From NCBI RefSeq assembly GCF_001667925.1, contig NZ_LZJR01000144.1, forward strand, positions 1 to 64,000: a DNA stretch of 64,000 bases. Reading direction: 5' to 3'. Every line of letters starts with the position of its first letter. The first letter of the stretch is position 1. The stretch is from Mycobacterium sp. E2479. Its GTDB lineage: Bacteria > Actinomycetota > Actinomycetes > Mycobacteriales > Mycobacteriaceae. Positions 8,275 through 16,782 of the stretch are shown here, piece after piece. A program made the position numbers and the translations under genes. The notes below the pieces were generated by a model, which did no database searches, had not been told where the DNA came from, and saw only the letters and a program-made list of their open reading frames with translations.

Positions 8275-9509
8275 GCGGGCACCCCATAGCGCGCCAGTAC
8301 CTTCTCGCGCAGCCGCGGCTGGATGTTGACCTTGGTGATGTCGCCGTCGTAGTGCGCCAGCACCCGGTGATCCATCACCTTGCGCCACAGCGGGGGAAAG
8401 TAGGTGAGCGAGATCAACGACGCGTATCCGCTCGGCAGGTTGGGGGCGCCCTCCATGCTGCGCAGCGTCTGGTACCGACGGGTCGGGTTGGCGTGGTGGT
8501 CGCTGTGCCGCTGCAGGTGGTACAGGAACAGATTGGTCACCACGTGGTCGGAGTTCCAGCTGTGCACCGGGGTGCACCGCTCGTAGCGGCCACTTGAGTT
8601 CTTCTGCCGCAGTAGGCCGTAGTGCTCGAGGTAATTGACGGATTCCAGGAGGCTGAAGCCGAAGACCGCCTGAATGATCACGAACGGAATCAGCGCCGGG
8701 CCGAAGACCGCGATCAGCGCGCCCCACAGCACCACCGACATCAACCAGGCGTTGAGGACGTCGTTGGATAGATACGTCTTGGGGTGCCACGGGCTGGCGC
8801 CCTGTCGGCGGATCCGTTGCGCCTCGAGCCGCAGCGACGAGCGCAGGCTGCCGAAGACGCTGCGCGGCAAGAACTCCCAGAAGGTCTCGCCGAAGCGCGC
8901 CGACGCCGGGTCCTCCGGGGTGGCGACGCGCACGTGGTGGCCGCGGTTGTGCTCGATGTAGAAGTGCCCGTAGCACGTCTGCGCCAAAGTAATTTTGGAC
9001 AGCCAGCGCTCCAGCGAGTCCTTCTTGTGGCCCATCTCGTGCGCGGTGTTGATGCCGACGCCCCCGAGCACGCCGACCGACAGCGCCACGCCCAGCTTGC
9101 CGGCCCAGCCGAGGGCGCCGTCAAAGCCCAGCCAGCTCAGGTTCGACGCGGTGAACAGGTAGGCGCCAAAGGCGACGCTGAGGTACTGGAACGGGATGTA
9201 GACGTAGGTGCAGTACCGGTAGTACTTGTCGTTCTCCAGTTGCTCCATCACCTCGTCGGGAGGGTTCTGCCCGTCGGGCCCGAAGCGGAGGTCGAGGATC
9301 GGCAGCACGACCCAGAGCAGGATCGGTCCGATCCACAGCGGCACCTGCGCGGCGGCATGCCAGCCCAGCCGGTTCAGGCCCCAGATGAGCGGCAGCATCA
9401 CGAACAGGGCCGTCGGGGCGATCAACCCCATCAGCCACAGGCGGCGCTTCTTGTCCCGCCACTGAAGCGGTTCGGATTCCCGGCTCAGCTGCCGTTCGAA
9501 TGTGGTCAT
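8271..9509 (-). CDS. alkB: Alkane 1-monooxygenase AlkB
   Basis: The 412-residue membrane di-iron hydroxylase has about six transmembrane helices and the AlkB histidine boxes HEMGH, HNRGHH and LQRHSDHH, with the NYxEHYGL-type motif (NYLEHYGLLR). It oxidises terminal carbons of medium-chain alkanes, with electrons from RubA/RubB. The start was set at ATG 9509 (MTTFERQ) because AAGGAGG ends 7 nt before it; an upstream in-frame GTG (9533) has no site and the AAGGAGG lies inside that extension. First gene of a four-gene operon. Confidence 0.96.
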   Translation of the reverse strand: MTTFERQLSRESEPLQWRDKKRRLWLMGLIAPTALFVMLPLIWGLNRLGWHAAAQVPLWIGPILLWVVLPILDLRFGPDGQNPPDEVMEQLENDKYYRYCTYVYIPFQYLSVAFGAYLFTASNLSWLGFDGALGWAGKLGVALSVGVLGGVGINTAHEMGHKKDSLERWLSKITLAQTCYGHFYIEHNRGHHVRVATPEDPASARFGETFWEFLPRSVFGSLRSSLRLEAQRIRRQGASPWHPKTYLSNDVLNAWLMSVVLWGALIAVFGPALIPFVIIQAVFGFSLLESVNYLEHYGLLRQKNSSGRYERCTPVHSWNSDHVVTNLFLYHLQRHSDHHANPTRRYQTLRSMEGAPNLPSGYASLISLTYFPPLWRKVMDHRVLAHYDGDITKVNIQPRLREKVLARYGVPA

Positions 9510-9572
9510 ATGCCAAACCTCCTTGTGAGTCACACCACGTTGAGGTTGGACAATACCGATGTTGGCGTCTCC

Positions 9573-9600
9573 TGTCTAGACAAATGACGGCATTTTGTAA
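9573..9600. promoter_or_regulatory. Two adjacent palindromes upstream of alkB, candidate TetR operator
   Basis: TGTCTAGACA (9573-9582) is a perfect palindrome. It overlaps an imperfect one with arms ACAAATG and CATTTTGT (9580-9599). Both lie 64-91 bp before the alkB ATG, in the only intergenic space upstream of the operon. TetR-family sites are usually palindromes in this position, and the operon encodes a TetR protein. Binding is inference. Confidence 0.5.
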
Positions 9601-9612
9601 AACCACCTGAGT

Positions 9613-11130
9613 CTAAGGCACCGGGCTGTGCGGATCGGACTGGAGAGAGTCGCTGCGCTCGGTTTCCCCCTCCTCACGCCGGCCCTGCACCGAGTGCCAG
9701 TAGCCGTAGCCGGCGTAGATCGTCGTACCGACCACCAGCCATACACCGAACCGGACCCACGTGAGGGCGGTGAGGTTGAGCATCAGCCATACGCACGCGG
9801 CGATCGAGGCGATCGGCAGCAACGGCACCCACGGCGCCTTGAATCCGCGTTGCAGGTCCGGCCGGGTCCGGCGCAGGACGATCACGCCGGCCGAAACCAG
9901 GACGAACGCGAACAGCGTTCCGACGTTCACCATCTCCTCGAGTTTGGTGATGGGAAACACCGACGCCGTCACGGCGACCACCGCGGCGACCAGCACGGTG
10001 ATGCGCACCGGGGTGCCGTGCGCGCCGGTCTTGGCCAGCGACCGTGGCAGCAACCCGTCGCGCGCCATCGCGAACAAGACCCGGCACTGGCCGAGCATCA
10101 GGACCATCACCACGGTGGTCAGTCCCGCCAGCGCTCCGATGGAGATGATCTTGCTCGCCCAGTGGATGCCGTTCGCGGTGAAGGCGGTGGCCAGGTTGGC
10201 GTGGCCGCGGCCCTGGACCGTCTGGAGTTGGGTGTAGGGGACCATGCCGGACAGCACGATGGCGACCGCGACGTAGAGCAGGGTGACGATGCCCAGCGAC
10301 GCCAGAATTCCCCGTGGCACGTCGCGCTGCGGATTCTTGGTCTCCTCGGCCATGGTGGCGACGATGTCGAACCCGATGAACGCGAAGAACACGATGGACG
10401 CCCCCGCCAGTACGCCGTACCAGCCGTAGTGACTGCTGTGCGCGCCGGTCAGCAACGACAAGACGGACTGATCGATGCCCTTGGCCTGGCTGCCGCCCTC
10501 CGCCTTCGGGATGAACGGCGAGTAGTTGGCGCGCTTGATGTAGAAGGCGCCGACCACCACGACGAAGAGCACCACCGACACCTTGATCGCCGTGACGATC
10601 GCGGAGAATCTCGACGACAACTTGGTGCCCAATGCGATCAAGGTCGCCACCCCGGCGACGATCACCAGGGCCCCCCAATCCACCTCTGCGGAGCCGAATC
10701 TCGCCGTCCCGCCGGCGAACCCGAACACGGTGCCCAGATAGCTGGACCAGCCCTTGGCCACCACGGCGGCACCGATCGCCAATTCCAGCACCAGGTTCCA
10801 GCCGATGATCCAGGCCAGAAACTCGCCGAAGGTGGCGTAAGAGAAGGTGTAGGCGCTACCGGCCACGGGCAGCATCGAGGCGAACTCCGCGTAACACAGC
10901 GCTGCCAGCGCGCAGGTGCCCGCCGCGATGACGAACGACACCCAGATGGCCGGGCCGGTGATGTCGCCGGTCGTCGAGGCGGTGACGGTGAAGATGCCCG
11001 CGCCGATTACCACCGCGACGCCGAACACGACCAGGTCCCGCCAGGTCAGGTCCTTACGTAGCTTGGTGTCCGGCTCGTCGGTATCGGCGATGGATTGCTC
11101 GATCGACTTGGTCCGCCATCCATTGGCCAT
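9613..11130 (-). CDS. APC-family amino-acid permease
   Basis: The 505-residue protein has about 12 transmembrane helices and the APC signature near its N-terminus (VVFGVAVVIGAGIFTVTAS, about 33-51), with glycine-rich helix 1. It resembles CAT/YfnA-type permeases and corresponds to Rv3253c. The exact substrate is not readable. The start is ATG 11130 (MANGWRTK), preceded by AAGGGCGA; the open frame runs 177 codons further only as the antisense of the next gene. It is divergent from the Rv3254 homologue (63 bp). Confidence 0.9.
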   Translation of the reverse strand: MANGWRTKSIEQSIADTDEPDTKLRKDLTWRDLVVFGVAVVIGAGIFTVTASTTGDITGPAIWVSFVIAAGTCALAALCYAEFASMLPVAGSAYTFSYATFGEFLAWIIGWNLVLELAIGAAVVAKGWSSYLGTVFGFAGGTARFGSAEVDWGALVIVAGVATLIALGTKLSSRFSAIVTAIKVSVVLFVVVVGAFYIKRANYSPFIPKAEGGSQAKGIDQSVLSLLTGAHSSHYGWYGVLAGASIVFFAFIGFDIVATMAEETKNPQRDVPRGILASLGIVTLLYVAVAIVLSGMVPYTQLQTVQGRGHANLATAFTANGIHWASKIISIGALAGLTTVVMVLMLGQCRVLFAMARDGLLPRSLAKTGAHGTPVRITVLVAAVVAVTASVFPITKLEEMVNVGTLFAFVLVSAGVIVLRRTRPDLQRGFKAPWVPLLPIASIAACVWLMLNLTALTWVRFGVWLVVGTTIYAGYGYWHSVQGRREEGETERSDSLQSDPHSPVP

Positions 11131-11181
11131 GCATTCGCCCTTCCCCAGCGCTGGGAGCCATTGGTCCGTCACAGTACTGGG

Positions 11182-11187
11182 TACTCT
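11182..11187 (+). promoter_or_regulatory. -10 hexamer TACTCT for a leaderless transcript
   Basis: TACTCT fits the mycobacterial SigA -10 (TANNNT) and ends 6 nt before the ATG at 11194. That spacing predicts transcription starting at the ATG itself. No ribosome site lies between. This supports ATG 11194 as the start over the open upstream frame. Confidence 0.6.
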
Positions 11188-11193
11188 CGGCAA

Positions 11194-12645
11194 ATGCCGG
11201 ATAGCAGAAAAACGGCCAGGGATCATGCCGTGGTCATTGGGGGCAGCATCGCCGGTCTTTGCGCCGCTCGGGTGCTTTCGGATTCGTATTCGCGGGTCAC
11301 GGTGTACGAGCGCGACGAATTGCCGGCCGAGCCGGCGAATCGAGCGACCGTTCCCCAGGACCGGCATCTGCACATGCTGATGGCGCGCGGGGCGATCGAA
11401 TTCGAGGACCTTTTCCCGGGCCTGCTCGACGACATGGTGAGCGCCGGCGTGCCCAAACTGCACAACCGGCCGGATTGCATCCACCTCGGGGCCGCGGGCC
11501 ACGTGCTCGGCACCGGGCAAACGCTGCGCGACGAGTTCACCGCCTACGTGCCCAGTCGCCCGCACCTGGAATGGCAGTTGCGAAAACGGGTCCTCGGCAT
11601 CGACAACATCGCCGTGGCGCGGCGCTCGGTGGCCGAGCCGACGTTCGACCGCGTGCAACAACGGGTCACCGGCGTGTTGCTGAATCCGGCCGACCCCGAT
11701 AGCAAGGACCCCGAATTCGTAGCGGCGGATCTGGTTGTCGACGCGACCGGCCGGGGCACCCGGCTACCGGTGTGGCTGACGCAATGGGGATTCGACCGCC
11801 CGGTCGAACAGGAACTGGACATCGGCATTCATTACGCCACCCAGCGGTTCCGCATCCCCGACGGGCTGATCGCGGAGAAGGTGGTCGTCGCCGGCGCCTC
11901 GCATGACATGTCGCTCGGGCTGGGCATGCTCTGCTACGAGGACGGCACCTGGGTCCTCACCACCTTCGGTGTGGCCAACGCGAAACCGCCGCGGACCTTT
12001 CCCGACATGCTTGGGCTGGCGCAGCGGCTGCTTCCGGACCACTTCAATGCCGCGCTGACGCGGGCCGAGCCGCTGGGAGAGCCTGCGTTTCACGCCTTTC
12101 CGGCGAGCAAGTGGCGCCGCTACGACAAACTGGAGCGCCTGCCGGCCGGCATCATCGCCTTCGGCGATGCGGTGGCCAGCTTCAATCCCACCTTCGGTCA
12201 GGGCATGACAATGACCTCACTGCAGGCCGGGCATCTGCGCCGCGCGCTTCAGTTGCCGGACGACCAAGTCGCCGCGGAGCTGAACCGGGCCACCGCCAAA
12301 AGCACCTTTCCGGTGTGGACGATGAACGCGATCGGCGACGTCACGTTCCACCATGCCGGCTCCAAGGCGGCGATCCCCTGGTGGTGGCGGCCCTCAGGCG
12401 CGCTGTTCGATCAATTTTTGGGCGCCGCGGAGACTGAACCCGTTCTGGCGGAATGGTTCTTGCGGCGGTTCTCGCTGCTCGACAGCCTCTACATGGTTCC
12501 GCCGCCGCGAATCATCGGCCGCGCAATGGCGCACAACCTGCGGCTCTGGCTCAGCGAGCGGCGCAAAGCCGCCAAACAGCGGCGGACCTTGGCGATCGCA
12601 AGCGCGGCGCAGCCGGGCGAAGCGGGTCGCCACCATCGGGCCTAG
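11194..12645 (+). CDS. FAD-dependent oxidoreductase, Rv3254 homologue
   Basis: The 483-residue flavoprotein opens with a Rossmann dinucleotide fold (VVIGGSIAGLCAARVL, residues 11-26, then an acidic residue in VTVYERDE) and has the later FAD motif AFGDAVASFNPTFGQGMT (about 322-339), as in PHBH-type monooxygenases and geranylgeranyl-reductase-like proteins. The substrate is unknown. The start is ATG 11194, which fits a leaderless promoter. The last 18 codons (12592-12645) are the first unit of a hairpin repeat array, read through to a TAG at the end of that unit, so the C-terminus is probably an addition. Confidence 0.85.
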   Translation: MPDSRKTARDHAVVIGGSIAGLCAARVLSDSYSRVTVYERDELPAEPANRATVPQDRHLHMLMARGAIEFEDLFPGLLDDMVSAGVPKLHNRPDCIHLGAAGHVLGTGQTLRDEFTAYVPSRPHLEWQLRKRVLGIDNIAVARRSVAEPTFDRVQQRVTGVLLNPADPDSKDPEFVAADLVVDATGRGTRLPVWLTQWGFDRPVEQELDIGIHYATQRFRIPDGLIAEKVVVAGASHDMSLGLGMLCYEDGTWVLTTFGVANAKPPRTFPDMLGLAQRLLPDHFNAALTRAEPLGEPAFHAFPASKWRRYDKLERLPAGIIAFGDAVASFNPTFGQGMTMTSLQAGHLRRALQLPDDQVAAELNRATAKSTFPVWTMNAIGDVTFHHAGSKAAIPWWWRPSGALFDQFLGAAETEPVLAEWFLRRFSLLDSLYMVPPPRIIGRAMAHNLRLWLSERRKAAKQRRTLAIASAAQPGEAGRHHRA

Positions 12646-12756
12646 CGGCGATCGCAAGCGCGGCGCAGCCGGGCGAAGCGGGTCGCCACCATCAGGCCTA
12701 GCGGCGATCGCAAGCGCGGCGCAGCCGGGCGAAGCGGGTCGCCACCATCAGAGCTA
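12591..12756 (+). repeat. Three tandem 56-bp hairpin repeat units at the Rv3254 3' end
   Basis: Units start at 12591, 12647 and 12703 with GGCGATCGCAAGCGCGGCGC and each carries GGGTCGCCACCATC followed by a CCTAG or GCTAG boundary. Spacing is exactly 56 bp. The first unit is translated as the C-terminus of the preceding gene, and the TAG between units 1 and 2 stops it. The array fills the gap to the convergent manA gene (12760). It belongs to the same family as 477, 16561 and 50024. Confidence 0.9.
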
Positions 12757-12759
12757 GCC

Positions 12760-13986
12760 TCACAGCCCAACCGTCGCCCTGAACAGCTTGGTGGGTTCAT
12801 GCGCCACCAGCCGGATCGGCGCGTCATCGGCCGCCACCCAGGCGGCAATTCCCCGCTTCAGCGTCAGCGAGCCGGATTTGCCATGCACCGTCGTCGAACC
12901 CTCGCTGCACAACAGGATCTGCGGGCCGTCGTGGCTGCACGTCGCGTCCACCTCGTGGCCGACGTACTCGTCGTCGAGCTCCAGTAGCGCGACGGCGAAC
13001 TCGTCGGTCGGCGTCTCGTAGATCAGTCCCAAGCCCTCACGGCGGATCCTCGGCCGCAGCTGCTCCTCGGTGGTGGGCGCGAAGTCCAGCACGCGCAGCA
13101 GCTCGGGTACATCGACGTGCTTAGGCGTCAGGCCACCGCGTAACACGTTGTCCGAGTTGGCCATCACCTCCACCGCGAAACCGCGCAGGTAGGTGTGCAG
13201 ATTGCCGGCGGAGACGAAAATGGCCTCACCCGGGGCGAGACTGATGCGGTTGAGCAGCAGCGCCGCCAGCACGCCGGCGTCACCGGGATAACGTTCGCCA
13301 AGCTCCAGCACCGTCTTGGCCTCGGCCGCGAATTCGGTTGCGCCCGAGCTGACGTACGCGATGGCACCGTCCAGCACCGCGGTAACCAGCACGTCGATGT
13401 CGGGCTGCGGCGCGGTGATCCAGGTGGTGAACAGCGCCCGCAGACCGTCGGCGTCGGACTGGTCGTTGAGCAGCTCGATGAACGGGTCGAGGTCGGAGAC
13501 GGCCAGGGCCCGCAACAGCTCGACGGTGCGCGAGGCCGGCCGGAAGCCGGCCAGCGCCTCGAACGGGTGCAGCGCGACCAGCAACTCGGGCTTGTGGGAT
13601 GTGTCGCGGTAGTTACGCACCGGCGACGTCAGCGGAATGCCGACCCGCTCCTCGCGCAGGTAGCCCTCGGCCGCCTGGGCGGCGCTGGGGTGCGCCTGCA
13701 AGGACAGCGGCTCGTCGGCGGCCAGCACCTTGACCAGGAACGGCAGCACGTCCCCGAAGCGCGCCCGCGACGTCGGCCCGAGCTGGCCCTCCGGGTCGTC
13801 GACCAGCGCCTCGAGCAATGAGACTTCGCCGTTGTCTGTTTCGAGCCACGCCGGATCGCCCGGGTGCGCCCCAAACCAGAGCTCGGCCTCGGGGTGCGCC
13901 GCCGGCACCGGACGCTCGGTGAATTCGGCGATGGCGGTACGTGAACCCCAGGCGTACGTTCTCAAGGCCCCGCGAAGCAGTTCCAC
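12760..13986 (-). CDS. manA: Mannose-6-phosphate isomerase
   Basis: The 408-residue type I phosphomannose isomerase interconverts fructose-6-P and mannose-6-P, the entry to GDP-mannose for lipoarabinomannan and glycolipids. Zinc-site motifs are visible: VLAADEPLSLQAHPS (with the QxH pair), HKPELLVAL and the GNLHTYLRG region. The start is GTG 13986, giving the family length; the longer frame is a shadow of the next gene. It lies 8 bp after the Rv3256c homologue in the pmmA-Rv3256c-manA cluster. Confidence 0.95.
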   Translation of the reverse strand: MELLRGALRTYAWGSRTAIAEFTERPVPAAHPEAELWFGAHPGDPAWLETDNGEVSLLEALVDDPEGQLGPTSRARFGDVLPFLVKVLAADEPLSLQAHPSAAQAAEGYLREERVGIPLTSPVRNYRDTSHKPELLVALHPFEALAGFRPASRTVELLRALAVSDLDPFIELLNDQSDADGLRALFTTWITAPQPDIDVLVTAVLDGAIAYVSSGATEFAAEAKTVLELGERYPGDAGVLAALLLNRISLAPGEAIFVSAGNLHTYLRGFAVEVMANSDNVLRGGLTPKHVDVPELLRVLDFAPTTEEQLRPRIRREGLGLIYETPTDEFAVALLELDDEYVGHEVDATCSHDGPQILLCSEGSTTVHGKSGSLTLKRGIAAWVAADDAPIRLVAHEPTKLFRATVGL

Positions 13987-13994
13987 CGTTGTAT

Positions 13995-15098
13995 CTATCC
14001 CCGCACCAGTCGCATGTAAACCGCGGCCATTTCCAGCCGGACGGCCAATACTGCCAGTTGCTGTTCGGGGCTGCCGGGGCCCCCCAGCGCCGGCGAAACC
14101 CCGTAGCCTGCCGAGCCGCCGGGCCCGTCGGGCACGTCCTCGGCGGCGAGTAGGTACACGTTGTCCAGCCCGGCGGTGCGGGCGGCCACACCCGCCTGCT
14201 CCGACTCCAGGACGACGGCCAGTACGCGCAACCGCTGCGGCAGCGGCCCGTCGATCTGTTCGTCGTGGAACACCGCGGCGTCGGGATCCTGATATCCGTC
14301 GGACGCCGCGGCCCGCAAGGCGACCAGCGCGTCCGCGAGCCCGGTGGCCGGCGTCACCTGGTTCGCGACGCGCAGCAGCACGGAGCTGCCGTGCCGGGCC
14401 AGCGCAAGCGTCGCGGCGCCGTCGCCCGCCAGCGCCACCTGACGCTCGGCAACGCGCGCGGCCAGCAGCTTGGCCGGGTTGGTGAACAGCTCGCGGCCGG
14501 CGCTGTTGCGCAGCGCTTCGGCGTCCAACTCGTCGGCGAGCAATGCCAGATCGACCTTCGGCCGTGGGTCCACCGCATGCACCACGGCCAGCCCGGCGGC
14601 TAGGTACCGGCACAATCCGAATTCGTCGTCGGGAACCGAGAGCCGGGGCGCCAGCACCGCCGCGCGCCCGGCGGTGGCGTCCCGCAACGGGCCCTCGTAC
14701 GGCGCGGTCACCACTACCCGGGCGCCCCGACGCAACCCAGTGGCGGCGGCGGCGGCCAGGGCGGGATCGCCGGGATCGTCGCCCGCGACGATCATCACGT
14801 CGAGCGGGCCCACCCACGGCGGTGCCTCGTCGGCGAGAGTGAAGGGCTGAGAAGAGGTGCCACCCAAGGTCGCGGCGAGCACCGTCCCGGCGGTCTCCGC
14901 GGTGCCGCGCCCGGCCACCCAGATGACGCTGCGCGCAGGGTCGTTCGCGCGCAGCGGGTCCAGCGCACCCTCGTCGACCGCGGCGGCGACCGCACGCACC
15001 TGGGCACCGGCCGACGATGCGGCACGCAGCAGGCCGTCGCGGTCGGCGGCCAACAGTCCCTCGGCGTCCTCGAGATCGATCGCTCGGGTGGCATTCAC
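13995..15098 (-). CDS. SIS-domain-like protein (Rv3256c/TobH type)
   Basis: The 367-residue Ala-rich protein resembles bacterial phosphoglucose/phosphomannose-isomerase-like SIS proteins: an N-terminal phosphosugar-binding half (VIWVAGRGTAETAG near residue 60) and a second half ending MAAVYMRLVRG. It overlaps pmmA by 4 bp (ATGA) and is followed after 8 bp by manA. The position between two mannose-phosphate enzymes suggests a role in that pathway, but the catalytic residues of true isomerases are not evident and the activity is unknown. Confidence 0.8.
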   Translation of the reverse strand: MNATRAIDLEDAEGLLAADRDGLLRAASSAGAQVRAVAAAVDEGALDPLRANDPARSVIWVAGRGTAETAGTVLAATLGGTSSQPFTLADEAPPWVGPLDVMIVAGDDPGDPALAAAAATGLRRGARVVVTAPYEGPLRDATAGRAAVLAPRLSVPDDEFGLCRYLAAGLAVVHAVDPRPKVDLALLADELDAEALRNSAGRELFTNPAKLLAARVAERQVALAGDGAATLALARHGSSVLLRVANQVTPATGLADALVALRAAASDGYQDPDAAVFHDEQIDGPLPQRLRVLAVVLESEQAGVAARTAGLDNVYLLAAEDVPDGPGGSAGYGVSPALGGPGSPEQQLAVLAVRLEMAAVYMRLVRG

Positions 15099-16492
15099 GG
15101 CGTGGCCTTCACGTCCGCCGAGGCCGCGGTGATCTCAAAGCTGATCTGGGCGACGACCTCGGCCACGTCCTCGATCGTGCGCGCCTCCACGTTCAGCCGC
15201 AACAACGGCTCGGTATTGGAGCTGCGCAGGTTGAACCAGCTGCCGTCGCCGAGGTCGGCCGTCACCCCATCCACGTGATCGAGTGAGTGAATCCGGGTGC
15301 CGAACGACTTCAGCACCGCCTCCGTGCACTTCCCAGCGTCGGCGACGGTGAAGTTGATTTCGCCAGACGATTCGTAGCGCTGGTAATCCGCGGTCAGCTC
15401 CGACAGCGGGCGGTCCTGCTCGCCGAGGGCGGCCAGTACGTACAGCGCCGCCAGCATCCCGGAGTCGGCACCCCAGAAGTCGCGGAAGTAGTAATGCGCC
15501 GAATGTTCGCCACCGAAAATTGCGCCGGTGTCGGCCATCAGTGCCTTGATATAGGAGTGGCCCACCCTGGACCGCAGCGGCGTGCCGCCGCGCTCGGCGA
15601 CAAGTTCGGGCACCGCGCGCGACGTGATCACGTTGTGGATGATCGTCGCACCGATCTCCCGGCTCAACTCGCGCGCGGCAACCAGACTGGTCACCGTCGA
15701 CGGCGAGACGGGGTTGCCGCATTCGTCGACCACGAAGCAGCGGTCCGCGTCGCCGTCGAACGCCAGCCCGATGTCGGCGCCGGTCTCGCGCACGTAAGCC
15801 TGCAGGTCCACCAGGTTGGTGGGGTCGAGCGGGTTGGCCTCGTGATTGGGAAACGAACCGTCGAGCTCGAAGTACAACGGCTCCAACGTGATCGAGCCGA
15901 TCGGGCCGAGCACGGCGGGCGTCGTCAGACCGGCCATGCCGTTGCCGGCGTCCACGGCCACCCGCAGCGGGCGCAGCTTGGAGGTGTCCACCAGCGACCG
16001 CAGGAACTGTCCGTAGTCGGCCAGCACGTCACGGTCGCTCACGTTTCCGGGTTCCCCGTCGTAAGCCTCGACGCCGGCGATCACATCATCGGCGATCAGG
16101 CGCAGGCCCGTCTCGGCGCCGACCGGTTTGGCCCCCGCCCGGCACAGCTTGATGCCGTTGTAGGCCGCCGGGTTGTGGCTCGCGGTGAACATCGCGCCGG
16201 GGCAATCCAGCAGTCCGGAGGCGAAGTAGAGCTGATCGGTCGACGCCAAGCCAATCCGCACCACGTCCAGTCCCTGGGTGGTCACTCCGGCGGCGAACGC
16301 CGCGGCCAGCGTAGGCGAACTGTCCCGCATGTCGTGACCGATCACCACCTGGCGGGCACCCTCGCCGCGCATGAGTTTGGCGAACGCTCCCCCAAGATCG
16401 GTGACCAGCGGCTGGTCGAGCTCTTCGCCGACTAGCCCACGCACGTCGTACGCCTTGACGACACGGTGGACAGTCGCGGCGGGCCGAGACAT
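15095..16492 (-). CDS. pmmA: Phosphomannomutase (ManB/PmmA)
   Basis: The 465-residue enzyme of the alpha-D-phosphohexomutase family converts mannose-6-P to mannose-1-P. All four family motifs are visible: catalytic serine loop TASHNPAAYNG, metal-binding FDGDADRC, sugar-specificity GEHSAHYYF (the GEMS/GEHS type seen in dual phosphomannomutases) and phosphate-binding RSSNTEP. AGGAG precedes the ATG by 6 nt. It heads pmmA-Rv3256c-manA; the guanylyltransferase for the next step is at 23192. Corresponds to Rv3257c. Confidence 0.95.
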   Translation of the reverse strand: MSRPAATVHRVVKAYDVRGLVGEELDQPLVTDLGGAFAKLMRGEGARQVVIGHDMRDSSPTLAAAFAAGVTTQGLDVVRIGLASTDQLYFASGLLDCPGAMFTASHNPAAYNGIKLCRAGAKPVGAETGLRLIADDVIAGVEAYDGEPGNVSDRDVLADYGQFLRSLVDTSKLRPLRVAVDAGNGMAGLTTPAVLGPIGSITLEPLYFELDGSFPNHEANPLDPTNLVDLQAYVRETGADIGLAFDGDADRCFVVDECGNPVSPSTVTSLVAARELSREIGATIIHNVITSRAVPELVAERGGTPLRSRVGHSYIKALMADTGAIFGGEHSAHYYFRDFWGADSGMLAALYVLAALGEQDRPLSELTADYQRYESSGEINFTVADAGKCTEAVLKSFGTRIHSLDHVDGVTADLGDGSWFNLRSSNTEPLLRLNVEARTIEDVAEVVAQISFEITAASADVKATP

Positions 16493-16560
16493 GCGGGACT
16501 CCTGACGACGTGAACTCTTGGCCGTCAGCCTATCGGGCCACGGAGAACTGGGGCGGCGCT

Positions 16561-16782
16561 AGTGGGGATCGCAAGCGCGGCGGAGCCGGGCGCGGGGTCG
16601 CCACCATCGGCGCTAGTGGGGATCGCAAGCGCGGCGGAGCCGGGCGCGGCGGGTCGCCACCATCGGCACTAGTGGGGATCGCAAGCGCGGCGGAGCCGGG
16701 CGCGGGGTCGCCACCATCGGCGCTAGTGGGGATCGCAAGCGCGGCGGAGCCGGGCGCGGCGGGTCGCCACCATCGGCGCTAG
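16561..16782 (+). repeat. Four tandem CTAG-bounded hairpin units between the DUF3499 gene and pmmA
   Basis: CTAG occurs at 16559, 16613, 16669, 16723 and 16779, giving units of 54, 56, 54 and 56 bp. Each reads GTGGGGATCGCAAGCGCGG, a GGAGCCGGGCGCGG core, then GGTCGCCACCATCGGCG. The alternating length comes from a CG missing in units 1 and 3, so the array looks like a dimer that was itself duplicated. The last CTAG contains the minus-strand TAG stop of the DUF3499 gene. The array faces opposite to both flanking genes. Confidence 0.93.

Noticed and set aside
8275..8976. Long extension of the rubA frame
   Set aside because: It is the antiparallel-frame shadow of alkB; rubredoxin homology begins at MTAYRC with an ATGA overlap.
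12403..12848. Short frames on both strands across the 12.6-kb repeats (and 16510-16782)
   Set aside because: They translate the tandem repeat units (SGDRKRGGAGR-type peptides) and are not conserved proteins.
13987..14817. Long N-terminal extension of manA
   Set aside because: It overlaps the whole 3' part of the Rv3256c homologue in another frame; GTG 13986 restores the known length.
477..16782. Possible CRISPR arrays at the tandem repeats
   Set aside because: Units are directly adjacent without unique spacers, and no cas genes are present.
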